The notes beneath the pieces were generated by a model. It saw only the letters and a list, made by a program, of their open reading frames with translations, searched no databases and was not told where the DNA came from. A stretch of DNA of 64,000 bases from Alteromonas australica (GTDB lineage Bacteria > Pseudomonadota > Gammaproteobacteria > Enterobacterales > Alteromonadaceae), in assembly GCF_000730385.1 (NCBI RefSeq), contig NZ_CP008849.1, positions 744,001 through 808,000 of the forward strand. Reading direction: 5' to 3'. The position numbers and the translations under genes are program-made. Below, piece by piece: positions 37,675 through 45,347 of this stretch (within the stretch, counting starts at the first letter, position 1; each line of letters opens with the position of its first letter).

Positions 37675-37700
37675 CACTTGTGCGCTATAACGCACAAGTG
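37675..37700. promoter_or_regulatory. operator-like palindrome 2
   Basis: Ten-base arms CACTTGTGCG and CGCACAAGTG flank CTATAA. The inner 20 bases (37678-37697) differ from palindrome 1 at only two positions. It lies 92 bases upstream of the regulator start. Confidence 0.78.
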
Positions 37701-37791
37701 ATGGGTGGCACCTTAGCCTTAGCGGCGTTCGAATACAGGTAAAACGGTGGGCTAAGAGTGACTAATCTAATGCAATTTATTGGCAGGTAGA

Positions 37792-38361
37792 ATGAAGAAT
37801 AAAAAAGATGAAGTGTTTGCTTACTGTATTTCAGAGCGGCTAAAAGCAATAAGACAAGAAAGGGGATTGTCGTTAGACAAAACTGCGGCGCTCACCGGGG
37901 TATCTAAAGCCATGCTCGGGCAAATTGAGCGGTGTGAATCTAGCCCCACAATAGCCAAGTTATGGAAAATAGCCACGGGGTTACAGGTTTCTTTTTCTTC
38001 CTTTTTAACAGCAGAATCATGCCATTCAATTGCAGAAGGTGAAGGCTCGATTTACGACCCTAACATGCATGTAAAAACGCTGTTTTCTTACGATAAATCA
38101 AAACAATTTGAAGCCTTCGACATTACACTTACCGCCCTACACCAACAGCAGTCTACCGCGCATCAGAAAGGTGTGAGTGAACATATTCATGTGTTGGAAG
38201 GTAGACTGGGAATATTCACCAAGGGGCAATGGCATATTATAGAGGCTGGTCAGCAATGGGTGTTTGACGCAGACCAACCTCATAGGTACGAAGACAAAGT
38301 AGGGAAAACCCGTTTTCTCACTATCATCCATTACCCAAATGCATCGAAAAATGAGAACTAA
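37792..38361 (+). CDS. XRE-family regulator with C-terminal cupin domain
   Basis: A 189-residue regulator. The N-terminal helix-turn-helix spans about residues 14-68 (RLKAIRQERGLSLDKTAALT and SKAMLGQIERCESSPTIAKL). The C-terminal cupin, with SEHIHVLEGRLGIFT and DADQPHRYEDK, probably senses a small ligand. Members often repress a divergent transporter gene. I start at ATG 37792, after AGGT; an upstream TTG is unlikely. Its stop overlaps the convergent rdgC stop by four bases. The neighbour benE and the two palindromes suggest autoregulation and control of benE. Confidence 0.9.
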   Translation: MKNKKDEVFAYCISERLKAIRQERGLSLDKTAALTGVSKAMLGQIERCESSPTIAKLWKIATGLQVSFSSFLTAESCHSIAEGEGSIYDPNMHVKTLFSYDKSKQFEAFDITLTALHQQQSTAHQKGVSEHIHVLEGRLGIFTKGQWHIIEAGQQWVFDADQPHRYEDKVGKTRFLTIIHYPNASKNEN

Positions 38362-39269
38362 AGGTTATCTTCGTTAAGGTTTAATGCCGTGCGCAAAAAT
38401 CCCATTAGGGTACATACTTCTGCAGACATTAACGCAAACTCGGCGTCAAGCCTTGCTTCTACTTGGTCCTTAGGCACATCATCGGTTTCTTCTTTCAACC
38501 TATCGGTAAATTTCACTCGCTTGAGGGACCCATCTTCTGCAATCACAGCGGTAAGGGACTCTTGGTATTCAAACGCGACTTTTTGAACCAACTTGCCAGC
38601 ATCAAGGTGAATGCTAATCTCGTCACTGTCTAATGGTTGATTCTTACAGCGGATAATACTGCCTGAGTCATCCGTTGATTTAAACTCTGCTTCTTCTAAT
38701 AACCCAATACCGTCTGGCGCATTGTCAGTTAGCCAATGGGTAAGCTCTGACTGTAAGCTATGGCGAGCAAAAGGAACAACCGGAAGGGAGCCAATCGCTT
38801 TGCGAACAAGGGCCAGAAAGGCTTCGGCTTTTCCGTCTGCTGAGGCGTCGACAACCACCAGGTTATCGGCAAGGGAAATAAAGCCATGGGTGTAGCTGTT
38901 TTTAGTAAAGGCTTGTGGCAGTAATCGGGTTTGTATTTCTTGTTTGAGATCGGCCTTGGCTTTTTTACCTACCGGCGCACCCGTTTCCATTTCGATTTTC
39001 GCCACCATCTCGTCAAGTTCTGCATTGACCACAGCCGCAGGGAGGATTTTTTCTTGTTTTTTAACGGTTATCCAGTAGCGCTGCTGCACACAGTGAAACA
39101 TCGCACCCTGCTTTCCGGCTTGTGAAAATGGTGACGCAAAGCCCATAGTAGCAACATCCTGACTACCGCAAGGGCGAAAGGCTTGAGCCTGTAATGCGCT
39201 TTCTAAGTCTTCATCGTTCAGCGAGAGAGGCTGGGTAATTTGATAAGCTTTTATGTTTTTGAACCACAT
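38358..39269 (-). CDS. rdgC: recombination-associated protein RdgC
   Basis: A ring-forming DNA-binding protein that restrains RecA-dependent recombination and associates with the nucleoid. MWFKNIKAYQITQPLSL, the conserved AFRPCGSQDVATMGF and KQEKILPAAVVN are diagnostic. I start at ATG 39269 (303 residues), matching E. coli RdgC. The gene is convergent and four bases overlapping with the XRE-cupin regulator. It is probably monocistronic. Confidence 0.96.
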   Translation of the reverse strand: MWFKNIKAYQITQPLSLNDEDLESALQAQAFRPCGSQDVATMGFASPFSQAGKQGAMFHCVQQRYWITVKKQEKILPAAVVNAELDEMVAKIEMETGAPVGKKAKADLKQEIQTRLLPQAFTKNSYTHGFISLADNLVVVDASADGKAEAFLALVRKAIGSLPVVPFARHSLQSELTHWLTDNAPDGIGLLEEAEFKSTDDSGSIIRCKNQPLDSDEISIHLDAGKLVQKVAFEYQESLTAVIAEDGSLKRVKFTDRLKEETDDVPKDQVEARLDAEFALMSAEVCTLMGFLRTALNLNEDNL

Positions 39270-39357
39270 GATAGGGATGTCTCTTTTCAAAACGGGGCGC
39301 AAGCGTACCAATCAAGCCGCTGCTTCGCAACGCAAAATGCGCCCCAGATAGTGAATG

Positions 39358-41091
39358 TTAGGCGCCAAGGCCGGTGGGGAAATGAATGCTATACGTTAGC
39401 CCTTGGTAAGGTTCGCTGCGCGCCTCAATATGCCCTGACAAAGACTGGGTCACTAAATTGTATATGATGTGCGTACCCAGGCCGCTTCCGCCATCTTCGC
39501 GCTTAGTCGTGAAAAAAGCATCGAACAATTTTTCTAGGTGCGACTCAGATAGCCCTTTGCCATTGTCTTGGTAAAGCATGGCAACTTCGTTATTTGCCTG
39601 GGTGACTTCAAGTGAAATGACCCCTTCATTGGTGCTCTCAAAACCGTGCACTAATGAATTCATCACCATATTTGTGACTATTTGTGCAATCGCTCCCGGA
39701 GCGCAGCGTATGACCAAATCAGGGGGGCAATTTACCTTAATAACATGGTGGGTTTGTTTGAAGCTCGGTTTAAGGGATTGCACAATTTCAGCCAAATAGT
39801 CATTTAAATTAAACTCACGTACAGCGTCACTTGTTTGGTCTACCGCAACTTGTTTAAAGCTGGCAATCAGCTCTGATGCTCGGTTTAGGTTGGTCAGCAG
39901 TAGATGGGTGGTTTGCTCAGCTTCATCAATAAAATTTGCCATGTTTTTTGTGGTTAAACTTTTATCTTCAAAGTTTGATTTCACATTATTTAAGCGTTCT
40001 TGTAAAAAGCTGGCTGCGGTAACACTTACGCCCAATGGTGTATTGACATCGTGAGCTATACCTGCCACTAACCCGCCTAAAGAGGCCATTCTTTCCGAAT
40101 CGACTAATTGATCTTTCGCTAATTGCAAATGCTCCATAGAGCTGGCGATCTCATCATTACGTTTGCGAAGTTCATCCTCAATATAGCGGCGATTTTCTAT
40201 TTCCTGCCTCAACTCTCTTTGGTTGGCAATTAATTCATCTTTTTGTTGTTCTAAATCCAACATAATTTGCGAAAGTGACGCGGTTTTCTTAGCGACTTCT
40301 TGCTCTAAAATTAGGTTTTGGTCATCGAGTTTTTTATTCGCATGTCGAAGTTGTTCCTGGGTGCCCTTAAGTTTCGAATGCGAGGCAATTAAGTCGTCGA
40401 TAACCTGATTGTATGATTCCTTTAGCTGTAATATTTCACACTCATCGACTTTTCGTATGACGAGTTTGCTGTCTTCAGGATGCTGAGGATCGAAGCTTTC
40501 CATTTGCTGCGTAATTTCGCCTAATGGCTCAGAAAGCATATTTCTAAAGGCGGTCATGAATAAAAAAACCAAAAAGGTGGTTTTTAAAATCGCATTGCCA
40601 ATGAGAAAGAAAATGCCCACTTCGATTCTGCCAAAAATAGTATCGAAACTTGAATATAAAGTGACGTCGCCAACGGTAGATTCTCGGCCAGCAAATTTGA
40701 AAATAAGCGGAAAGGTATAACTAAATAACCCCCCTGAATGGTCTTCAATGACCGCTTCTTGTACCGTGTTACTCGTTCGTTGTGCTTTAATGCCAAACTC
40801 TGCGACAAAATTGCCGTTTTCCCCTCTTACTTGCACGCCCTCTACAATGGGCAGTTCAAGAAGGCCCTCGGCGATAGAGCGGGCTTGTTCGGTATTCAAT
40901 TCCCACAGTGCACGAGTTAGGCTAGATGAGAAGGTGTTTTTTAAGGTTTGTAATTCACCTTCAACATGATTTTTGGTACTTAAATATTCGGTAAATATTT
41001 GGCCTACAGTAACGATGACAGTAAGAATGAAGTAAACAGAAAGCACTCTGGTTAATAATTTTTTCGATAACCCAGTTTTAATGGCCTTCAT
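39358..41091 (-). CDS. membrane sensor histidine kinase
   Basis: A 577-residue kinase. A first membrane helix lies at about residues 12-34, an extracytoplasmic sensor at 35-155 and a second helix at 158-182. A linker and long coiled coil (230-335) follow, then the H-box LVAGIAHDVNTPLGVS with phospho-acceptor H347. The ATPase domain carries an N-box (NMVMNSLVHGFE), DNGKG and GGSGLGTHI. The HDVNTPL form differs from the common HELRTPL. I chose ATG 41091, because the frame upstream codes for an implausible second leader. There is no cognate regulator beside it; divergent phoB already has PhoR. The signal and partner are unknown. Confidence 0.88.
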   Translation of the reverse strand: MKAIKTGLSKKLLTRVLSVYFILTVIVTVGQIFTEYLSTKNHVEGELQTLKNTFSSSLTRALWELNTEQARSIAEGLLELPIVEGVQVRGENGNFVAEFGIKAQRTSNTVQEAVIEDHSGGLFSYTFPLIFKFAGRESTVGDVTLYSSFDTIFGRIEVGIFFLIGNAILKTTFLVFLFMTAFRNMLSEPLGEITQQMESFDPQHPEDSKLVIRKVDECEILQLKESYNQVIDDLIASHSKLKGTQEQLRHANKKLDDQNLILEQEVAKKTASLSQIMLDLEQQKDELIANQRELRQEIENRRYIEDELRKRNDEIASSMEHLQLAKDQLVDSERMASLGGLVAGIAHDVNTPLGVSVTAASFLQERLNNVKSNFEDKSLTTKNMANFIDEAEQTTHLLLTNLNRASELIASFKQVAVDQTSDAVREFNLNDYLAEIVQSLKPSFKQTHHVIKVNCPPDLVIRCAPGAIAQIVTNMVMNSLVHGFESTNEGVISLEVTQANNEVAMLYQDNGKGLSESHLEKLFDAFFTTKREDGGSGLGTHIIYNLVTQSLSGHIEARSEPYQGLTYSIHFPTGLGA

Positions 41092-41227
41092 TGATAAAAC
41101 TGCTCCGATGTTAAAATATCCGTTTACGCTATAGCCAAGAATATGCATAAAAGAATGAATAAACAAGCAGGTGAATTTAAACTTTAGCTTATGTACCAAT
41201 AAACAAGTTGACACATAAATGTAATCG

Positions 41228-41245
41228 TTTTAATAAAAGTGTCAT
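41228..41245 (+). promoter_or_regulatory. candidate Pho box before phoB
   Basis: TTTTAAT-AAAA-GTGTCAT follows the PhoB-box plan of two seven-base half-sites separated by four A/T-rich bases. The second half-site matches well, the first poorly. It lies 49 bases upstream of the phoB start, compatible with autoregulation. Confidence 0.55.
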
Positions 41246-41293
41246 AGAGCACATGAATAATAGCGGCGATTTGTGATGAGCAGGAAAACAACA

Positions 41294-41983
41294 ATGTCTC
41301 GAACAGTTTTGGTGGTTGAGGACGAAGCGCCCATCCGTGAAATGCTTAAATTTGTGCTTGAGCAATCTGGCTTCAATATTATTGAAGCTGAAGATTTCGA
41401 TATTGCACAAGAAAAAATTTGTGAGCCTTACCCAGATTTAATTCTACTCGATTGGATGCTACCTGGCGGCAGCGGTGTGCAATTGGCAAAGGGCCTAAAG
41501 CAACATGAGTTTACTCGTGATATCCCCGTTATTATGCTTACCGCACGAGGTGAGGAAGAAGATAAAATTCGTGGATTAGATGCAGGGGCTGATGATTACG
41601 TTACCAAGCCGTTTTCACCTAAAGAACTCATTGCGCGAATTAAAGCCGTGATGCGTCGTGTTACGCCTACGTCTAACGAAGAACCAATCGAATTTAACGG
41701 GCTCAAGTTAGAACCTGTTTCTCATCGTGTAATGGCTAACGATGAACCTCTAGATATGGGGCCCACGGAATTTAAGCTGTTACATTTCTTTATGACGCAC
41801 CCAGAACGTGTATATAGCCGTGAGTTGTTGCTCGATAATGTTTGGGGAACAAATGTGTATGTTGAAGATCGAACCGTTGACGTACATATCAGACGCCTAC
41901 GCAAAGCTATCTCTCGTCATGGTCATGATGCTATGATTCAGACAGTGCGTGGAGCCGGTTATCGGTTTTCTACCAAATTATAG
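41294..41983 (+). CDS. phoB: phosphate regulon response regulator PhoB
   Basis: An OmpR-type response regulator of 229 residues, exactly the usual PhoB length. The receiver domain has the acidic pair in VVEDEAP, phospho-acceptor D53 (LLDWMLPG) and the Lys in [10 protein letters not shown]. The winged-helix domain ends [15 protein letters not shown] and [11 protein letters not shown] start at ATG 41294, eight bases after AGGA; GTG 41273 and ATG 41276 are alternatives. phoR follows after an 83-base gap containing a hairpin. A candidate Pho box lies upstream. Confidence 0.95.
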   Translation: MSRTVLVVEDEAPIREMLKFVLEQSGFNIIEAEDFDIAQEKICEPYPDLILLDWMLPGGSGVQLAKGLKQHEFTRDIPVIMLTARGEEEDKIRGLDAGADDYVTKPFSPKELIARIKAVMRRVTPTSNEEPIEFNGLKLEPVSHRVMANDEPLDMGPTEFKLLHFFMTHPERVYSRELLLDNVWGTNVYVEDRTVDVHIRRLRKAISRHGHDAMIQTVRGAGYRFSTKL

Positions 41984-42004
41984 TCGGTTAGGTTTTGTTA
42001 TTTT

Positions 42005-42030
42005 GGTTTAGGGGCGCAGGCGCCTAAACC
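42005..42030 (+). other. hairpin between phoB and phoR
   Basis: GGTTTAGG (42005-42012) pairs with CCTAAACC (42023-42030), extended by CGC/GCG with two bulged G. A weak T-rich stretch follows. It may lower phoR expression relative to phoB or stabilise the phoB message. Confidence 0.55.
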
Positions 42031-42066
42031 CGCAATTGTTTTCTCCTCTTTAGGCCTATTTTTATT

Positions 42067-43368
42067 ATGTATTACCCATTCTCCTGGTTGAGAAGCTCTC
42101 TTCGATTAGTTTTATACCTGTTGGTATTCGCGCTAATCGGGTGGTACATCGATGATATGCTTTTAGCCATCGCAATAGGCGCGACACTACTACTGCTGTT
42201 TAATTATTGGCACTTATATAAATTAAATCGTTGGCTGTGGCACAGTCGAAAAATGTCTCCGCCTATGGTGAAAGGGGTGTGGGAGCATATTTATGAAGGT
42301 ATTTATTATCTTCAACGCCGAAACAGAAATAAACGTAAAGAACTCGGGGAACTGGTAAAGCGCTTTAGAGAAGGGTCGGAAGCCCTGCCTGATGCTGCAG
42401 TTGTGGTGGATTCTAAAGCTTGCATTATTTGGTGCAACCGTTTGGCACGTCTCGACCTAGGCTTAAAGTGGCCGCAAGACGCAGGCAGGCGATTAGATAA
42501 CTTGCTACGTCACCCTGAGTTTATCCAGTATTTTCATGCTGGTAACTTTAAATATCCAATAGAAGTGCCGTCACCCACCAATCCGAACAAAACCTTTGAA
42601 TACCGCATAATGCCCTATGGCGAAGAACACTTATTGTTAATTGCCAGGGATATCACTCGGGTGTCGCAGCTCGAAGAAATGCGTAAAGACTTCGTGGCCA
42701 ATGTGTCTCACGAATTACGTACACCGCTTACTGTGATAAACGGTTATTTAGAAATAATACCGATGGACGAAGACGCTGATCCTTTTATGCAAAAAGCCAT
42801 GAAAGAGATGACTGCGCAAACCCACCGTATGCAAAACCTTATTGAGGATTTGCTTGTACTTTCTCGTATTGAAGCAAGCTCTGAACGTATTTATGAAAAT
42901 GTAGTGAACATGCCTGCGGTGTTAAAGCAGATAGAGCTAGAAGCCAACACCCTCAATAAAGAAAAGCAGCATACTATCCGGTTTCATGTTGCACCAGATT
43001 TACAAGTTTATGGCGTTGAAACCGAGATACGCAGTGCCTGTTCAAACCTGGTATTCAATGCGGTACATTATACGCCTGCAAAAGGCGAAATAAACGTACA
43101 TTGGCAAAGTACGCCGCAAGGTGCTCGTTTCTCCGTAGTTGATAACGGCGAAGGCATTGAGCCTGGGCATCTCAACCGACTAACAGAACGTTTTTACCGC
43201 GTCGATAAGGCAAGATCGCGAAAAACCGGCGGTTCAGGTTTGGGGCTTTCTATTGTAAAACATGTATTAAGCCATCATAATTCTCGTCTAGAAATTACCA
43301 GTACGGTGGGCGAGGGCAGTCAGTTTTCCTTCGTATTAGATAAAGAGCTCATTGCGGAGCAAGAGTAA
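42067..43368 (+). CDS. phoR: phosphate regulon sensor kinase PhoR
   Basis: A 433-residue histidine kinase without a large periplasmic loop. Two hydrophobic segments (about 12-28 and 30-48) are followed by a PAS domain (about 100-200, starting ALPDAAVVVDS). Next are the dimerisation H-box FVANVSHELRTPLTVINGYL with H215 and the ATPase domain with DNGEGIEPGH and GGSGLGLSIVKHVL. This is the PhoR architecture: phosphate status is sensed through the Pst transporter. The pstS-like gene begins immediately after its stop. Confidence 0.95.
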   Translation: MYYPFSWLRSSLRLVLYLLVFALIGWYIDDMLLAIAIGATLLLLFNYWHLYKLNRWLWHSRKMSPPMVKGVWEHIYEGIYYLQRRNRNKRKELGELVKRFREGSEALPDAAVVVDSKACIIWCNRLARLDLGLKWPQDAGRRLDNLLRHPEFIQYFHAGNFKYPIEVPSPTNPNKTFEYRIMPYGEEHLLLIARDITRVSQLEEMRKDFVANVSHELRTPLTVINGYLEIIPMDEDADPFMQKAMKEMTAQTHRMQNLIEDLLVLSRIEASSERIYENVVNMPAVLKQIELEANTLNKEKQHTIRFHVAPDLQVYGVETEIRSACSNLVFNAVHYTPAKGEINVHWQSTPQGARFSVVDNGEGIEPGHLNRLTERFYRVDKARSRKTGGSGLGLSIVKHVLSHHNSRLEITSTVGEGSQFSFVLDKELIAEQE

Positions 43369-44343
43369 ATGTGGTCAAGGCGTGTTTCATCTTTATTGTG
43401 TTTTTTTTCGTTCTTCTGTGTCTCTCATATCGCGTTATCCGCCCCTGAAAATAGGCCTATTGATGTCCCTGAGTATGAACGCCAACCCGGGGTCGCTGGA
43501 AAAATCACCTCTGTAGGTTCAGATACTCTCGCCAACTTAATGACGTTTTGGTCTCAAGAGTTTAAAGCGCTTTATCCGCAAGTTGGATTTCAAATTCAAG
43601 CATCCGGTTCGTCTACTGCTCCCCCAGCCCTAATTGAGGGGACGGCGACCATTGGCCCAATGAGCCGTGAATTAAAACCCAGTGAAGTAAGAGATTTTGT
43701 GCGTAAACATGGGTATCCGCCAGTGGTGCTGAAAGTGGCTATGGATGCCATAGCGATTTTTGTAGAGAGACGAAATCCGCTGGAAGGGCTAACATTAAAG
43801 CAAGTTGATGCGATTTTTTCTGAAACCCAATACTGTGGTGGGAATGGCAATATCGAGCGTTGGTCACAATTGGGCTTAACTGACCCAGAATTTCAGGGCC
43901 CTATACGCTTATATGGTCGTAATTCCGTATCTGGAACCTATGGGTTATTCAAAGTTATCGCCTTGTGTGATGGCGACTTCAGCAACACGGTTAACGAACA
44001 ACCCGGTTCTGCGTCAGTTGTGCTCTCTGTTGCATCTGGTGAAGGTGCCATGGGATACGCTGCTTATGGATATAAAACAGCGGGCGTAAGGGCCTTGCCC
44101 TTGGGGGAAACCATGGATACGCTCACGCCCTTAAGTATCGATACAGTGAGAAGCGAGTCATACCCTTTTGCTCGCTTCCTTTATCTGGTAGTGAATAAAA
44201 AGCCGGGTGAACCTCTGCCCACGTTAGAGCGGGAATTTCTGCGCTATGTATTGTCTAGACAAGGGCAGCAGCAGGTGGTGAGAGATGGCTATTTTCCTAT
44301 TCGTGAAGATGTCCTTGTGCGTCAGCGACGAATTTTAGAGTGA
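43369..44343 (+). CDS. pstS: PstS-family phosphate-binding protein
   Basis: A 324-residue exported binding protein: signal peptide ending HIALSA, then VAGKITSVGSDTLANLM. The phosphate-contact motifs appear in QIQASGSSTAPPALIEG, ATIGPMSRELK and YGRNSVSGTYGLFK; the C terminus is PIREDVLVRQRR. It is two-lobed and of normal length, unlike the short proteins at 18344 and 20660. It starts on the base after the phoR stop. No pstC, pstA, pstB or phoU follows, so it must serve a transporter encoded elsewhere or have a sensory role. Confidence 0.88.
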   Translation: MWSRRVSSLLCFFSFFCVSHIALSAPENRPIDVPEYERQPGVAGKITSVGSDTLANLMTFWSQEFKALYPQVGFQIQASGSSTAPPALIEGTATIGPMSRELKPSEVRDFVRKHGYPPVVLKVAMDAIAIFVERRNPLEGLTLKQVDAIFSETQYCGGNGNIERWSQLGLTDPEFQGPIRLYGRNSVSGTYGLFKVIALCDGDFSNTVNEQPGSASVVLSVASGEGAMGYAAYGYKTAGVRALPLGETMDTLTPLSIDTVRSESYPFARFLYLVVNKKPGEPLPTLEREFLRYVLSRQGQQQVVRDGYFPIREDVLVRQRRILE

Positions 44344-44352
44344 CATCAGGTT

Positions 44353-45153
44353 ATGAGTAACGTCGCGCCAGAATGGAAAAGTTGGGTGGTTAAGTGCTTA
44401 CTTAGCGGTCAAAACACCGTGTCTATTGCGCAAACACTTTACGAAAATGGTTTTGTTCCTTCCGTTATTCGCACACTTTTAGGTAGTAACCTACCCCCGA
44501 ATATTGCCTTTTCACACGAGAGTGAATTTTATCGCGCCCTTGCAAACGCAGCAATAATCAACAACACAAACGCTGAAAAATTGGTTTCTGACGATAGAAT
44601 ACAGTTATATGCCATTGACGGCTTTTTAACGAAAGAGGAATGTGAGGGTGTTATTCAGCTATCAAAAGACAAGCTAGCGCCGTCAAAACTCGCAGGCGCT
44701 GCGTCTTCCGACAATATTCGTACCTCGTCTACCTGTGAACTCGCATTTTTGAATAACCCTTTAGTGGAGGCAATTAATACTAAGATTGTTGACGCCCTGC
44801 AGTTAGGGGTAGGTGAGAAAGAGGTTATTCAAGCGCAGCATTATAACGTGGGGGAATATTACAAACCACATTATGACTTTTTCCCCCCAGGCACGCCGCA
44901 GTATAAAGCCCATTGTGCTGCACGAGGGCAAAGAAGTTGGACCTGTATGATTTACCTGAACGAAGATTGTGACGGGGGGCATACTCGATTTACTAAGTTG
45001 AAACTCGCAATCAAACCCAAAATCGGCAAGGCACTATTTTGGAATAACCTCTTGTACGATGGGCAACCAAATCTTAATAGTATTCATTTCGCTGAGCCTG
45101 TCACAGACGGTAATAAAACTGTCATAACCAAGTGGTTTCGTACAAAAAACTAA
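44353..45153 (+). CDS. 2-oxoglutarate/Fe(II) dioxygenase, prolyl 4-hydroxylase-like
   Basis: A 266-residue protein. The C-terminal half has the iron triad H173, D175 (YYKPHYDFF) and H245 (NSIHFAEPV), plus K255 (KTVITKW) for 2-oxoglutarate. RTSSTCEL resembles the substrate-groove motif of prolyl 4-hydroxylases. The N-terminal 80 residues are a helical region I cannot assign. It starts nine bases after the pstS stop and so probably belongs to the phoB-phoR-pstS transcript. Its target is unknown. The Thr/Pro linker of the next gene product is a tempting but unproven candidate, and it would need a cytoplasmic encounter before export. Confidence 0.85.
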   Translation: MSNVAPEWKSWVVKCLLSGQNTVSIAQTLYENGFVPSVIRTLLGSNLPPNIAFSHESEFYRALANAAIINNTNAEKLVSDDRIQLYAIDGFLTKEECEGVIQLSKDKLAPSKLAGAASSDNIRTSSTCELAFLNNPLVEAINTKIVDALQLGVGEKEVIQAQHYNVGEYYKPHYDFFPPGTPQYKAHCAARGQRSWTCMIYLNEDCDGGHTRFTKLKLAIKPKIGKALFWNNLLYDGQPNLNSIHFAEPVTDGNKTVITKWFRTKN

Positions 45154-45230
45154 CGGCGAGGGACATGCTTTTTCAATAAGATACTGAAGTTGATTGAGAA
45201 AATCTTTCTCGATCATCGGGTTAGCTTAAA

Positions 45231-45257
45231 TTCCAAAAAGTTCCAATAAAATTCCAA
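45231..45257 (+). repeat. three phased TTCCAA repeats
   Basis: TTCCAA occurs at 45231, 45241 and 45252, each followed by A-rich bases, so successive copies lie on the same DNA face one helical turn apart. They sit directly upstream of the candidate Pho box. They may bind a second regulator or bend the DNA. Confidence 0.6.
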
Positions 45258-45268
45258 AGATTTTCCTT

Positions 45269-45295
45269 TTGTAACAAAAATGTCACCCATGTCAT
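45269..45295 (+). promoter_or_regulatory. candidate Pho box before the triplicated lipoprotein gene
   Basis: TTGTAAC-AAAA-ATGTCAC (45269-45286) fits the PhoB box plan with 11-base periodicity; a further ATGTCAT lies at 45289-45295. It is 62 bases upstream of the start codon and just behind the phoBR-pstS unit. Confidence 0.65.
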
Positions 45296-45347
45296 TTACT
45301 CTCTACGAAACCTAAAAATCCATACTACTAGAACCTTGGAGAATTTA

